Origin: Dromiciops gliroides
Lineage: Eukaryota; Chordata; Mammalia; Microbiotheria; Microbiotheriidae
Assembly: GCF_019393635.1 (NCBI RefSeq)
Contig: NC_057861.1
Location: 661,319,724 to 661,383,723 of the forward strand
Direction of reading: 5' to 3'
Length of the DNA: 64,000 nucleotides
Every line of letters starts with the position of its first letter. Position 1 is the stretch's first letter. Positions 21,166 to 34,155 of the stretch are shown one piece after another. The notes beneath the pieces were generated by a model. It was given only the letters and a program-made list of their open reading frames with translations. It made no database searches and was not told the DNA's origin. Made by a program: the position numbers and the translations under genes.

Positions 21166-21394
21166 CATATATACTTGGGCAAAGCATAAATCCTTGGGGA
21201 ACTTCACTGAAGACTGTAATCAATCAGCTTCCAGAATTACCAAATAATCAAGCCCATATTGTCGATTTCATTTTTTAAAACAAACTTTGTCAAATGTTAA
21301 GAAAATCTTTGTGAACTTTATCTGTAGGTTTTTCCTAAACTGCACCACTTGTCCAAATATGGTTATAGATATGCCCAATGCCTAAAATGCATAT

Positions 21395-22478
21395 TGTGGA
21401 AATTTATTTTGATTTGGGGACCCTACCTTTAGGCTGAGATTAGAAAGCCTTAGGCCCTCAGGGTCTCTTCCCCTCCCCCTTTGCTTCAGCTGAGCCATAA
21501 AGCCCCATGGGCTGTACAAGACGCCAGGTCAGACAGCTGGGAGGAAAAAGCCCCTAGCTCCCTCCGACCTGAGCGGAGGTATCTGAGAGATGCTGGGCTC
21601 TGGTGTAGCCTGTGCTGAGGCACGTGAAGCTGGAGCGCACCCCCCCTCCCCCAGCCGTAGCTCTGGCTGGCGGATTAGCTTGGTCTGTGGGGGTGCAGGA
21701 AGCCCCAAGATTTGAGTGGAGAGAGGAAAAGGTATATATAGACCTGGGAGTTAGACTGGGGGGTGGTGGGGAGTGGGGGGGGGCTGAGGAGATTAGAGAG
21801 GTTCAGCCGGATGAGAGTGGACAAGGACTGAGCGGTTTGGACGGACAAGAGCAGGTGGAGAGAAGAGGTCAAGCGGTAGCTGACAAGATTAGAAAGGTTG
21901 GAGCGGGGCAGACTATAGACAGGACTAAGACAAGGATGCAGGAGAAGGACTAGGAGTAGAGAAAAGAGAGGCTGAAGGGCAGACTGACGGAGTAGACAGA
22001 CAGAAGGTCGGTGAGAGAGAAACACAGGGGTTCAGCGGTGGCAGTAAGGAGAGGAAAGTTAGAATCAGGGGGATTTACAAAATGAAAGGGGCTTGGAGTT
22101 AGAATAAAGGATCTGAATACCCTGAGATGAGAGGTGGCTAAGGCCCTTATTGTATTAAAAAGGTTTGAAGCGCAGCAGGTGGGAAAGAGATGCAGTGGAA
22201 AGAGACCACAGGAAAGCAGTCAGGTTGTATGTTTTATTTCCCTGTATTCTTAATTTTAAGTAGTATCTCATAAATAAACTCTGCTTTGATTATTTAGTTA
22301 AGAGCCTTCTTAATCTTTAGTTTATCAATTTGGGAGTAGAGAAGTGTGGTGGAACTTTACAAACGACCCATGCTAAGTTAATAGCAGTCAGATAGCCAGT
22401 TAGTCAACAGTCCCAGATTAAGTACCCCAGTCAGATTAGCCCCCCAAATTAGCCCTAGTCAGTCAAAATATTTCCACA
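21395..22478 (+). mobile_element. Long GC-rich solo retroviral LTR (fossil)
   Basis: The ends form an inverted repeat, TGTGGAAAT at the left and ATTTCCACA at the right, over 1084 bp. TATATATA is at 21733 and AATAAA at 22273. The U3 is GC- and purine-rich (GGGGGTGGTGGGGAGTGG-type runs). Flanks ATAT and TTTG do not match, so no target duplication is visible. It may be a solo LTR from recombination between proviruses, or the flanks have decayed. The 113- and 116-codon ORFs on opposite strands reflect base composition. Confidence 0.72.
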
Positions 22479-23079
22479 TTTGAATGGCAACCACAGCAGG
22501 ACTTATAAATTTTCTAAACCTAGAATTTTTCATATAATTATAATTTTTCATAAGTCCAATCATATAATTTTCCAGGTTAGATATCCTTATTAATAATTAA
22601 TTTTTTTACGATAATATTATAATCTTATAAGTTTTCACCTTTTTTTTTTAAAGTAATAGTTCACATCCCATCAACCTATTGTTGGAAATTGTTTCTTCCT
22701 AAAACTCGAAGTCCTCCAGTTTTGTAGTACTTTCAATCCTCCTAAGACCTAATGTCTAGTCTCTCTAATACTCTATTGTCTGCTTCTAGATTCATATTGC
22801 CAATGACAGTCTTGTTTAGAAATCAATTTATTGCCCAGAACCATACATTTTAATTATGAGATCTACTTAATTCTTAGGTAGTATTATAGGACCTTCTGAT
22901 CCAGACTGCTTATTTGTTTTTATCTCATGTTACCTGTTGCTACAAGTTGTATCTTTTCATATGTTTTTTTTTTCATAAATCCATTTGATCTCTCATTTCC
23001 TATCATTTCCAATTTATGTCTTCCCAATAAGATAACCCATTTCTGGAAAAAATCCTTTTTGGATAACATCACAAGTCTG
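22479..23079. other. No gene; possible upstream part of the CR1/L3 relic
   Basis: T-rich, diverged sequence that runs into the CR1 match at 23080. Confidence 0.35.
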
Positions 23080-23530
23080 TTTTCTCAGGACAGAATTATG
23101 GATACAGACAATTTTGACTTCAGCAAGGCATTGTCTCCTATTATACATTTTATATGACATAGGTTAATTCTTGATACACTTAGGTGGATTTAGACCTCAT
23201 TGAATAACTGAAACTATCTGATGGAGTATTGATTAATAATTCTATATGTCAACTTTGAAGAGGCATTTAATGCAATCCCTCAATGTAATATCTTTGGCCA
23301 CCCATCGTTAGCAATAATTTAAATGAATATACAATTAGATGCTTAATAAATCTTCAGATGACAAGAGAATAGGATTTTATAGATCATATATTAAAAGATA
23401 AAATAATGATTAAAAATCACCTTGACGATATGCTTATACTAACAAAATACGATTTACAGAGAAAAAATTAAGTCATATTTAGTGTGAAAAATTGCACTTA
23501 TGGGTAATTTAATCATTTTATTAATAATGA
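23080..23530 (+). mobile_element. CR1/L3-type LINE fragment (reverse transcriptase)
   Basis: It encodes a local MDTDNFDFSKALS, equivalent to the CR1 motif DFSKAFDTV. It is followed by CATTTAATGCAATCCCTCAATG and a TTCAGATGACAAGAG segment equivalent to FADDT. Very diverged, with many stops. It may begin as early as 22660, but I cannot support that part. Confidence 0.55.
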
Positions 23531-23999
23531 CTGCATTTCAACAAAAGGATGGTTATTTCACTGTCTCTTAGACCAAAGACAGACTAGAGACTTTCATTCA
23601 GCCTCTCATTTCCTCTCACCTAGGTTATTTCAGTGGCCTCCTACTTGATCTTTCTACTTTCAGAATAGGTGCATTTCTCCGGATGGCAATCAACTCTGAT
23701 TGGCTAACAATTAATGAGGGAATGAATGTTACAGTGAAGGACTGGACCTGAACTTTGATTAAATTATTTACTTCTAAGTTACCCCCAGCCTTGGGCAATC
23801 TATTCAAAGAATTTATCCCCACCAAAACCTGTGTAGAACACAATAGTTGTCCCACCAATGTGGCTTCTGGATAGTGTAGAAGGTAAGCTCAACTTTCATA
23901 GACTGAGGTTTTGAAATTAAAATGAAAGAAAAAGCAACAAATCTGAATCTCCCCAAATCATTGTTTATTGATAATCATTTCTCTCCAAGTGAATTCTAA

Positions 24000-24560
24000 A
24001 CATGGGAGATAGCTATTGCAGCAAATGAATGGAAACATGACATGGAGTATACCCTGTGAGGAACTGAAAGGAGTCCAGTTTGTCTGGATTTAGGAGCTGG
24101 GGAAAGAGAGTAAAATATCATGAATAAGGCTGTAAAGATAGATGGGGGCAATGTTGTGGCAGGCTTTAAAAGATTAGTAGAGAAGTCTCTTTTTTTCTCC
24201 TAGAAGCAATCAGTAGACACTAGAGTTTATTAGGAGGAGAGTGAAATGGTCAGATTTTCTCTCAAAGAAAATCATTTTGGTATCTGTGTTGTGGATGGAT
24301 CAGAGCAAATAAAGTAAGAAGACCAAGTAGGAGGTCAATGAAATAACTTAGGTGAGAGGTATTGAGGTTCCAAGTTAAAGTTTTGTAAGTAGAAAGGTCA
24401 TATAGAATGGGATAGATTTTGTAGAAACATAGAGAGCAAGATATACTACTGATTGGATAAACGGTGTGAAAGTGAGAATTTGAGGACAATGTGGGAGACT
24501 TTGATAGAAATAGGGGAGCTTAAAAGAAGAGTTGGTTTTGGTGTAAGGATGAGTTCAGTT
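24000..24560 (+). repeat. Family X dispersed repeat copy
   Basis: AGGCTTTAAAAGATTAG, AGAGTTTATTAGGAGG, AAATGGTCAGATTTTC, GAAAATCATTTTGGTATC: same order as 1860-2000. Confidence 0.55.
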
Positions 24561-26639
24561 TTTTGTTTTTACTTTGAATTTAAGATGTTCCCAGAATAGC
24601 AAGTTTAAAATATCTAATAGGCAATGGGACTGAAACTGAGGGGAAAGACTGAAAAATGGGGATAATTCTTATCCTGTTGGTTTTTTAAAATATCAATTGG
24701 GATGTTACTCTGATTCTAAAATAGGTCTCCAATGATACTCAAAAATATGCATCTATTTGTCCAATGATCCCCAATAAATATTTATTCTATTATAACTTGA
24801 CACTCCCAACCCTTTCTTCTAGAACATTTTTTGGCCTCATGACTGAATATTCACCCACTTACCCTTGCGCATGACTATTTGACACAGGCTTTACACAAAT
24901 AAAATGGAAGACAAACTGTTCTAATGAAAGGCTTCTTCCCACCCCCCAAACTTCCAATCAGCAAGTCCAAAAGTTAAGGCTCTCAATGCAACCAGAAGCT
25001 GGTTTTCTTTCTCAAAAGAATTTATTATAACCGTGATAGTGCCATTTTATGCTTTAATATAATTTTGTTATGTAAGTGTTATTTTTGCTTTGGGTAGCTT
25101 TTTATTTTATGCTTTCCACGTATAGAAACTTTCAACTGATTGTTGTTTTAATGAAGGTTTTTGTATTAAATTCTTTGTTGTTTGCTTTGTTTTTGGTTTT
25201 TAGTAAAGTAGCAGCTAAAGAAAAAAAAATCACCAAATACAAACTTTAAATTATATCAGTCATAGATTTAGGGTATGCTGTTTCTCTTTTCACTGGAAGA
25301 TTTTTTGACCCACCAATAATAGTGAATTATTGATATGAATAATCCCTAGAATCTTACAGACGATCACCAATCTGTACATACTTATTCTGTTGTTTATCCT
25401 GTTTTCTTATCCTCTTTATGTGCTTCACATTGGGCCTGGTCATGGCACTAGAGTTCTGATCCTTTGAGTCTCCTCAAATTAAGAGACTATCATTGGGGTT
25501 TTCCATCACTTATTCCTCTCAACATATCTAGCCCATCATTTTTTCCCCAGTCACGTTTCTCTTTGATGCTATCTTTTATAAAGTCTCTTACACAAAATTT
25601 GCATTAGTAATCAAATTATGTGCAAAGTATGTTTCCTCATTATCCTTTTGGTGATCTGTCAATTTTGATTCTTTAGACATTGTCATATTCCATTATCTGG
25701 TATCCCATAATTTGCAGCTGTACAAAATAACAACAACAATATTTTTAGAAGTTATGTTTTTAATTCATGGAGAAATGGGAGGAAGTAAATACCATGCATT
25801 TTGCAAAATCTGTTGTATAACACTGGATAATATTTTCTATAAGTATTATCCAAAATATATTATTCCTATAACTTTAATCTACTTGAATAATTGATGAACA
25901 CCATAAGCTTTTCGTGTATTGATACATAAATCAAAAAAATATCTAATAGGAAAATAAATGAAATAAATAAATAAATATTTTTAAATAATAATAATTAGTT
26001 CCAAAAAGTGTTAAATAATAACAAAAGTTATTTCATAAAAATTAATCTCCTACTTCTACTTAACTGTGGAAAGGGGTTATTAAGATGCATTTGTGCTACA
26101 AGCAAACAGATATACCAGACATAAACAGCTTCATCTGCTTCTGAACTGAATCTCACTTTCCCATTTCCTTGGGATATATGGGACTATAAAAATAATAATA
26201 ATTCCAGAGCTAGGTCTCATATGCTAGTCCAAAATAATTTTTCAGATGAGGATACTAAGGTCAGGGAAGTAAACAGGGACAACCAAGTAGCATTTTTATG
26301 TCAACTATATATGTGATTCTTTCCCATTACTTCTAAAGTTTGCAAAAGAAGAGCCCCAATACAAAATGTTATGTTATTCTGAATATAAAAAAGAGAGATT
26401 ATCACATTTTTACAACTCTTTTTACTCTGAAAAACAATCTTCCCTTTGGGAAAACATATCTCTAGATATTACATCTAAACTTCACTTTATCAAGGCCAGG
26501 TTGAACATAATTCAATGATTATACTTGTTTACAGTAGATTGAGAACCTATCGTTGAATTATATTGAGGATAATAACTTTAATAAAAATTGGTATTGTGCT
26601 GAAAGCATTTGGAACCTCAAAAATATTAGGTAACATCAC
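24561..26639. other. Repeat-poor unique DNA
   Basis: Few recognisable repeats apart from an (AAAT)n run near 25960. No convincing exon. Confidence 0.4.
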
Positions 26640-27060
26640 ATGATTTTTTTTGAAATACACTTATTTCCTTTCTCTACATTATTTTGAAATCAGCTGTGGT
26701 AAATGCAGAGGAAGATGTGTTAAAAAGTGTCTCTAAACTTAAGCAAATTTAGAGAACAGAAAGAAAGAAATTTTAAAATATATGTAAGCCATTACAGAAT
26801 ATTAAAATGGCAGTTCTGCATTAGAAGAGACTTTTAAACAACATATGATTCATTATGCAAAGGAGTTGAATTGTAGAAAGTTTGACTAGTAATTATGAAG
26901 CCATTTGCATGAACTACAATACTCTGTGATCAAAGATATTTCATCTTAGGATTGCTGGTAAAGGAAAAGTCTGATATCAAAACGAAATGAAAGTTTTATT
27001 GTAAATTAAACAAAGAGTAATCTTACATCTTTTAGTTTCATTGAGATTAAATGTTATGAT
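26640..27060. promoter_or_regulatory. Repeat-free segment with clustered transcription-factor-like motifs
   Basis: No repeat family recognised. Within about 100 bp there are CATTATGCAA (26851), TAGTAATTATG (26888), an octamer-like ATTTGCAT (26903-26910) and a TCF/LEF-like TGATCAAAG (26928-26936). This layout resembles a conserved developmental enhancer. No conservation data are available here. Confidence 0.35.
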
Positions 27061-27599
27061 TTAGCAATCTTTCCAAGATTTTTAGGCTTAACTTCTGTAT
27101 ATTTTTCATTGGCAAACTTGTATCACCTAAAGCATATCATATTTTTAGGTTCTAACTTCTTTTTAATTGGCAAAAAATCAATTTCAGTGTTCATACACAT
27201 ATCCATAGCTATTTCAAACAGAAGAAAACTTTAAAATACTCCTGAAATGTGTACTTAAATTGGTAGTAAGCTTGATCTGATTTTCTTAGTGTGTTTTCTG
27301 TTTAAATAAAGATGCCATTTTTTGAAGTTGTTTAAAATTAAATCTGTTGTTTAGGAGACATAGAAAAAACTACATGCAAATACTGAAAAATCACAGCTTG
27401 GGCTATATAGGATAAACTACAAATGGATATTAGCTAATGAAGTGTCATAGATATTAGAGAAGGAATGAATTCAACATTATACTATTACCTAAAGATGGGG
27501 AAAAAGAATAATAAAGCCTGCTTCATGACTCAGGAATGTTCAAGATGTATACACGTGAGATGACAAAATTATATAACAATTTACGGTTTTACAAAATAT

Positions 27600-27700
27600 G
27601 AAATTCTAAACTTGCTAGAATACTGAGTCTAGAAAGGACCTCAGAAAGCCCTACTTCAATCACCCTCATTTTACATATGAGAAAAGTTAGGTCCAAGGTC
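27600..27700 (-). repeat. MIR-like fragment, inverted
   Basis: GAAAGGACCTCAGAAAGCCC, then CCCTCATTTTACATATGAG. Confidence 0.5.
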
Positions 27701-27774
27701 AACCTACTTGATGTACTCTGCTCTTACTCCTGACTCAAATTTTTATTCTCTAGACATTTCAATGTCTTTCTCAG

Positions 27775-27925
27775 CAGTCTTGCCCCTCTCCCTTCCCCCT
27801 TTCTAGGTCTTGTTTAAGTGTTGTCTTCTCCATTAGAATCTAAGTCCCTAAGAGTAGGGACTGCCTTTTATCCTTGTTACAGGTTGACCACAGGAAGAAC
27901 TTAATAAATATCTTATTTATATCTT
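27775..27925 (+). repeat. L2-like 3' end
   Basis: TTAGAATCTAAGTCCCTAAGAG, AGGGACTGCCTTTTATCC, GAACTTAATAAATATC. Confidence 0.55.
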
Positions 27926-29274
27926 ATTTATGTATATATTTATAAAACATATAGATATGTTTACATATACATTTGTCTCTATTGATAGTAAAAGATTATA
28001 AAGAAATAAGGGATATTGATATAGATTATATAGAGATGTTATCAATATTTATATTAATATGTTAGAGTGAGAATTTAAATATTTTTTCTTACTTAAAATC
28101 TAATGCAGTGCTAATACCTCTGTGATTTGTTGCTGGGCTTTAGTAAAAAGAACTCAACTGAAGGAAATATAAAATTGTTTTAATTATACTAAATTCATAT
28201 GCATATATATTTTCATAACATATGTTTACTACTTAAGTCAGAGGAATATACAAATATTTTATGTTTGTCAAAAATTAGAGTTTTTGAGAATTATCATAGG
28301 TTTGCAAATCTACTTTATTATTACAAGCATCTTTCTTTGATTACCATAAATCATGAGCCTCGCTTCCCTTTCTTAACACAATATATAATAAATTAGACAG
28401 AATGCCATAATCTGGCAAAGATGCTGTTTTTGGTTGATGCTGATGTTTTGTCATTTCAGTTGTGTTCAACTCTTTGTGACCCCATTTAGGATTTTCGTAG
28501 CAAACATACTGGAGTTATTTGTAATTTCCTTCTCAAACTCATTTTACAGATGAGGAAACTGAAGCAAACAGGGTTAAGTGACTTGCCCAGGGTCGTACAG
28601 CTAAACTAGTAAGTGTCTGAAGCCAGATTTGAACTCAGGAAGATGAGTTTTCTTGACTCCAGACTCATCACTCCATCCACTGTGCCATTTAGCTGTCACC
28701 ACAAAAACTGTCATCAATTTGAACGAATCAAGATTTCAATCTATGTTATGTGGCAAAGGCCTATTAATTGAGCAATGTTATCTGTGAATGTTTAAGACAA
28801 TTCCTTCTTGGTGAAGTCAAAGGAAAGGGAAGTGTCAGAGCCTGTGAAAGATTAGGCAATGAGAAAAAGGGGTTTTCATTAAACAATAGAAAAAGAAAAA
28901 AAAGAGCTACTACACATCAGTGAAGTTTAAAAAAGCAGTATGTGTGTTTGGGGTTGTGAAGTTTCTTTTTTTTATTTAGGAGAAAGGTGGTTACTCAACT
29001 TAAGAAATGCTAATTATAGTATAATCTAGGTAAACAGTACAATTAATTAGGATCTTGGTTATATCATCTTTTTAGGAGGACAATACCTTATCTGGATCAA
29101 TATAACCTGTAAAAAATGTTTCTGCCTTATTCCCTTAAGGTAATACAAAACTCATGTTATCCTTGCTATTCTCTAAAATTTCTTTCCATTTCTCCCAACT
29201 CCCATAAGCCAGCAGCTAATTATTCCAATTCTCAATTGTCTTCTGTTTTCTGCCTTCTAAATCACTACTGTAAC
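27926..29274. other. Mostly unique AT-rich DNA around the SINE at 28440
   Basis: ATAT/TTTA-rich near 27900-28080, otherwise nothing recognised outside the SINE. Confidence 0.35.
28440..28700 (-). mobile_element. RTE-tailed SINE, minus strand
   Basis: TTGTGTTCAACTCTTTGTGACCCC, CTCATTTTACAGATGAGG, GTGACTTGCCCAGGGTCG, then CCACTGTGCCATTTAGC: the full reversed long class. Confidence 0.9.
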
Positions 29275-29431
29275 TTGTGGTCAATAATTTATTAAGCATT
29301 TCTTGCTTCTTATATGCCAGACACTGTACTAAGTACTAGGGATTCAAAAAGGTAAGGAAGGGGAGAACAATCCTTTCCCCCAGGAAGCTAACATACTCTA
29401 ATTAGGGAGACAATATATTAATAAATACCAT

Positions 29432-29464
<33 letters not shown>

Positions 29465-29600
29465 ACATAAATAAATGAAAGATAATCTAAAAGATAAGGT
29501 AATAGCAGTGTTGACTACATGGAATGGCCTCTGGAAGAAGATCCAAGTTGACATGAGTCTTGAAAGTAGCAAGACAATCCATTGTAAGGATGTGTTCTCA
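29275..29600 (+). repeat. Family X, left portion with inverted L2-like end
   Basis: AATTTATTAAGCATTTCTTG, GCCAGACACTGTACTAAG, GGAAGCTAACATACTCTAAT. The inverse of this reads as an L2-like tail. A TA microsatellite interrupts it near 29430. Confidence 0.5.
29428..29465. repeat. (TA)n microsatellite
   Basis: TATATATATGTATATG, then TATATATATATATA. Confidence 0.9.
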
Positions 29601-30404
29601 ATCAATGGAATGTTCAAATAGTTTAAGGAAACATGACCACTTCCAGGGGCCACCATTAAATTCTAAACTAGTTAGAACCAGTCATTTTAGAAATGAGAGC
29701 CAGAGTGGTGTTCTAGCTAAAATCCATGAGAAGGAAACTTCTGTCAGTTCAGAAGAAGCCTCCACTTTGTTCATGGTTCTCCTTTACCTTTCCCCTCCAC
29801 CTAATGCTTAAGGAGAATATTGTGCATGTCAAAGAGTCAGAAAAATTGTGGATTTCCCATCTCCCTATTAGTATCCTGGTGACATCCCTGATCAGTTAAA
29901 GGTAGTGTCTGCATTGGGAACCAAGGAAAAACTAAGTATAAATTCAAAATTTCACAAGGAGCTTATTAAAAAACCTAGCCAATTCAGGGGCTTCTTGAGA
30001 AAGTCATAAATAGGTGAAAAGACTTCTGGGAAAAAGGAGCTATGAGTTATAAATACTCTATAAGCTTGAACTCCCCTTCCCTTGGACTCTATATGTACAT
30101 GTGGGATATTGTGTTTTATGGTAGTGACAGTGACTTTTCAGAGGAAATTTTGTACCAATTCTTCTTACTGTACTAACTTAATAAATAACTGATTCTCAAA
30201 GCTATTTAAAGCATACTAACTGAATGATCCTTAACTGATAATCTGGGAGGAGGGGGAGCACAGCAGTCATGGCTTGAGCTGATGGCATTAGACAATCACT
30301 CCTGACTCAAGGACATCCTTAGAATCCTAAGATGTAAATGTAGCTTTGATCAAGGAACCCAGACTCATCTGTGTGTATGTATGACAGTTGGGATATAGAT
30401 ACTT

Positions 30405-30730
30405 AGAACTTATCTAAGGTATGTCAGAAGGTGGAACGGAGGAGGAAGGATATATTTTAGGCATGGGAGAAATATAGTAAAAAGGAACTGAGATTGGAGA
30501 TGGAGTATTGTGGGAGAGAAACAGCAAGTATGCTGTAGCATAAAATGTGTAGGAAAAGAGTGAAGAATAAGAAGATTGTAAAAGTAGGAAGGGAGCACGT
30601 TGTAAAGATCTTTAAATGTCAAACAGAGGATTTTATATTTGATCTGAGACATATTAGAGAGCTACTTGATCTTTGTGGGTATTAGCTTTGCCATGGTCAG
30701 GCCTAATGAGGCTAACAAGTGAGATAGTAT
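30405..30730 (+). repeat. Family X, right portion
   Basis: GGCATGGGAGAAATATAG, AGGATTTTATATTTGATCTG, AGAGAGCTACTTGATC, CCATGGTCAGGCC. Confidence 0.5.
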
Positions 30731-31008
30731 ATAAAAGGAGAAGAAAAAAAGATCCTAGGAATGAGCTCTAGGGGGTTGGGGAAGAAAACAAAAACAAAAA
30801 TACAGAGAATATATGTGATATGGATGAATATTCAGCAAACTCGAGAATAACCATTCTTCAGGATAGAAAAATCTAACCACCAAGTGGATCTTAATAAAAA
30901 TTATAGAACAATTAATTTAAAAAAGGGAACCTATGCTTCTAGCTAGAGGCAAACAAATGGTTTCATTTGTTTTATTCAGAAGAAACATAGAATTAGGAAA
31001 AAATCTTG

Positions 31009-31203
31009 GGGGTAGCTAGGTGGTACAGTAGATAAAGCACCGCCTTGAATTCAGGGGGACCTGAGTTCAAATATGGCCTCAGACACTTGACACTTACAAG
31101 CTGTGTGACCCTGGGCAAGTCACTTAACTCTCATTGCCCCACAAACCAAAACCAAAACCAAAACCAAAACCAAAACCAAAACCAAAACAAAACGAAACAA
31201 AAA
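31009..31203 (+). mobile_element. Short-class SINE with (ACCAAA)n tail
   Basis: TAGCTAGGTGGTACAGTAG to CACTTAACTCTCATTGCCCC, then a regular ACCAAA hexamer tail over about 31142-31190. The 64-codon ORF here is SINE plus tail. Confidence 0.92.
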
Positions 31204-31339
31204 AACTTTGTCTATTTTTTAAAAAAAGAGTCGGCTTGAACTCTACTTCAGTAGATTGGAAGCGTTTAAAAAAAAAGAATTTTTAAGGAATCAGGAAGAG
31301 AGATTCTTGGCTGAGAAAAAGATCAAATTAAATGATATA

Positions 31340-31460
31340 AAATTATAAAAATTTTAGAGCTAGGAGAAATTTTAACGATCATTTAGAAAAAATCCCTGTC
31401 ATTTTGAAATGAGAGGATACAAACCCAAAGATATTAAATGATTTTTCTAAGGGCTAATTG
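31340..31460 (-). repeat. MIR-like fragment, inverted
   Basis: TTTAGAGCTAGGAGAAATTTTAACG, TGAAATGAGAGGATACAAACCC, in the order of an inverted MIR. Confidence 0.4.
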
Positions 31461-31589
31461 TTAGTTCATCAGAATACCTGAGAAGAGAAAAATACATTGA
31501 ATCTCAGAGTAAACAATTAAAATTGTCTTCTTTGTGAGACAGCTGAATTCTGTACAATTCATATTTCAAATTATTGCCCTATTAATCTT

Positions 31590-31720
31590 TTCCTCAGACC
31601 TTGAATATTATTTTGTACATCTCATGTTCCATTCTGTGCTATAGTTCTTTTTATGGTTATAATATTTCTGTGCATAAGCTCTCCCTGCTAGATTGTAAAC
31701 TCTTTGAGAGCAGAGTACAT
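31590..31720 (+). repeat. L2-like fragment
   Basis: CTAGATTGTAAACTCTTTGAG within a wider L2-like pattern. The 87-codon ORF across it is chance. Confidence 0.45.
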
Positions 31721-31999
31721 ACCTTCCACTATTCTACCCAATTGACCAAAGTGCTTTTAAATGGTTATTCTAATCATCTTTACCTCCATAATTGTTTACC
31801 TATAGTTGTATTGATTATTTGCTTGATTGTTTGTGATAATTTAATTGTGCTCAAAAGTTTGTGACTATGTCATTTTGACAATATACAAGAAGAAGATAAT
31901 GAAAGCAAGCTATTTTCTGTGACTTTTACCTCATTGGGAAAAGAACTCTTTGTCTTCAAAAGATAAAAAGAGAAAACATTAGGAATAAGAGTGCTGCAC

Positions 32000-32400
32000 C
32001 ACAGAATCTCAGATTTGAAAAGTACTTCCAAGGCTACCTAATACAGTCTAACCCACACCTGAATAAGAATTTCTTCTACCACACTCTGGACAAGTGGTCA
32101 TCCAACCTATTCATGAAGACTTTCAGTGAGACTTTCCAGGGATGCCTATCCACCCCTTCTAGGCAGCTCTAATTGGTAAGAAGTTTTATTTGTTTGTCTG
32201 TTCTTTAATGAAGCTTAAAATGACCTTTTCCCCATTTCCACTCCTTCCTACTAGTTTTGCCCTACAGAACTAAGCCAAACAACTTTAATTCTCCTTCCAC
32301 ACAACTCAGCACCCTTCAAGATGTTATGCGTGTTATCCACACATTTTCTAAAATGCAGTACCCAGTTCTACCTAAAGATATTAACTGACTTTGAAAATAG
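32000..32400 (-). mobile_element. Old CR1/L3-like 3' end, minus strand
   Basis: The block starts ACAGAATCTCAGATTTGAAAAG, then GTCTAACCCACACCTGAA, then GACAAGTGGTCATCCAACCT. This is the reverse of the usual CR1/L3 3' region (GGTTGGATGACCACTTG and CTGGATTCTGTG-like). Family assignment is tentative. Confidence 0.45.
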
Positions 32401-33905
32401 GAATTGTGTTTAATCAAAAATAAGACTCCTATAGAGAACACTAGCTAATTCCACATTAAAAACATCAGCCTAATTATTTAGGATAATATTTGTATTTTAG
32501 GAAATGAAATGTCTTGGACTTTATGTGAGTATTTTTTTGTTGATGAAAAATGAGACTATTAATTCTTGGCTTTTTGAGAGAATCATAAGACATTCAGATT
32601 GAAAAGAGGCAATTAATAAACTTACACTCAGAGTTCTTGTAGGAGTTAAGAAAGCCATTTTTATATAAATTCTCCATGGCTATGGTGGTCCAAATGGACA
32701 TTTTCATTTTGTAGGGCAAACTAAACTTTTTAACCTACTCACTTTGAGGGAAAAAAAAGTATAATCTCTCATGAGAATAATATGTAGGTATATCAGGAAA
32801 TTGTTAATGAAAACATAGCCCAAAATATGAAATGGGCAGTTTAGTAGAGAGGGAGAAAGTCATAAAGGAGGAGTGACTCCCTATTCCCAGGATCTAGAAC
32901 ATTTCCATTATGTGGTATTTTGATGAAGGTTTCAGAACTTAAGACATACATGAATCATCTGACAAAGGTATCACTGAAGAAGTCAGACAAAAAATCACCA
33001 GAAGGGAACCCAAAACACAAACTTGAGTGGATGCAAAACTTGGTCCAAAACAAGTCTTGGGTGTAGGGATCCAAAACAAGAAAGCTTTGAGTAAATCCAG
33101 GACCTGGAAAAACCTAAAATTCCTTGTGGTTATCTCCAGCATTCCTAGAGAGTTTCTGAGGTCAGGAAACATTTTTGGTACAAGCAACTTCTAAATCACA
33201 TAAAAGTAGAATTTAAACAATATGGTCATTTGCTCAAACAATATAATAAAGCATTCTTTCCATACCATACCGTGCTCACTCTTTACGAAATTATCAGAGG
33301 ATAAATCTAGAGCTATGGGTTTCTTGAATGCTGTTATTGCTATTAAGAACCTAATTATAATTTTTTTTCCCCAATTCTCTAAAGTAACCTCTGTAATGCC
33401 CTTCATGTTTCTCCTTCAGCTATTCAGATCGGTAATTCATATTTGCTTTTCTGTGTACAGTTCCACATCATTAGCCTTCTGGTTTGGTCAGGGTCTACTT
33501 TAATTATTGAAAATATAACAATAGCAGAACAAGTGTAGAACAGCTATTTCTATGCATTAATAATTCTGAACCATGTAATGGTCTTTCTTTCCCCCCTTTC
33601 AGTTAAAACTTAAATCCTATTCAGTCATCCTTTATAAGGAAAAGGCCTTCCTCATGCCTCTGTATTTTTATGGCAACCATGGTCTTAGCATTTTCTTGTA
33701 TAGTCCACTTTAATTGACTATATATACTAATAATTAAGAGTTTATATGGTAAAAATTAACTTGGAATGGTGAAAAGGGCAATAGAGCTGAGTTTTGAGTT
33801 GAATAGATTACTTTTAGGATCTAGGTATATAGTGAGAGTTTAGACAGATAGAACTAGGGATGGAATAGTTAAGGTAGTTTTACCTTAATATTCAGAAGGT
33901 AGGCT
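32401..33905. other. No gene recognised
   Basis: A good acceptor (CTTTCCCCCCTTTCAG, ending 33602) is followed by about 35 open codons but no donor in register. ORFs at 32939-33503 lie on both strands and look like chance. Confidence 0.35.
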
Positions 33906-34155
33906 TTGAGATGGAGCAGCTGGGTGATGCAGTGGATAGAGTGCTGAGGCTGGAGTCGGAGTTCTCGAGTTCAAATCTGGCCTCAGATACTTTTAATTGC
34001 TGTGTGACTCTAGGTGAGTGATTTGACCATGTTTATTTCACTTTCCTCATCTGTAAAAAGAGCTAAAGAAGGAAATGGCACACCACTCTAGTGTCTTTGC
34101 TAAGAAAACTCTAAATGGGGTCACAAGATGTCTGAAATAACTGAAACAAACAAAA
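33906..34155 (+). mobile_element. RTE-tailed SINE
   Basis: GAGCAGCTGGGTGATGCAGTGG through GAAGGAAATGGCACACCAC to ATGGGGTCACAAGATGTC and CTGAAACAAAC. Confidence 0.88.

Noticed and set aside
21612-22025. 113- and 116-codon ORFs on opposite strands
   Set aside because: Base-composition effect of the purine-rich LTR.
33603-33713. Exon after a strong pyrimidine tract ending TTTCAG
   Set aside because: About 35 open codons but no donor in register and no partner exon.
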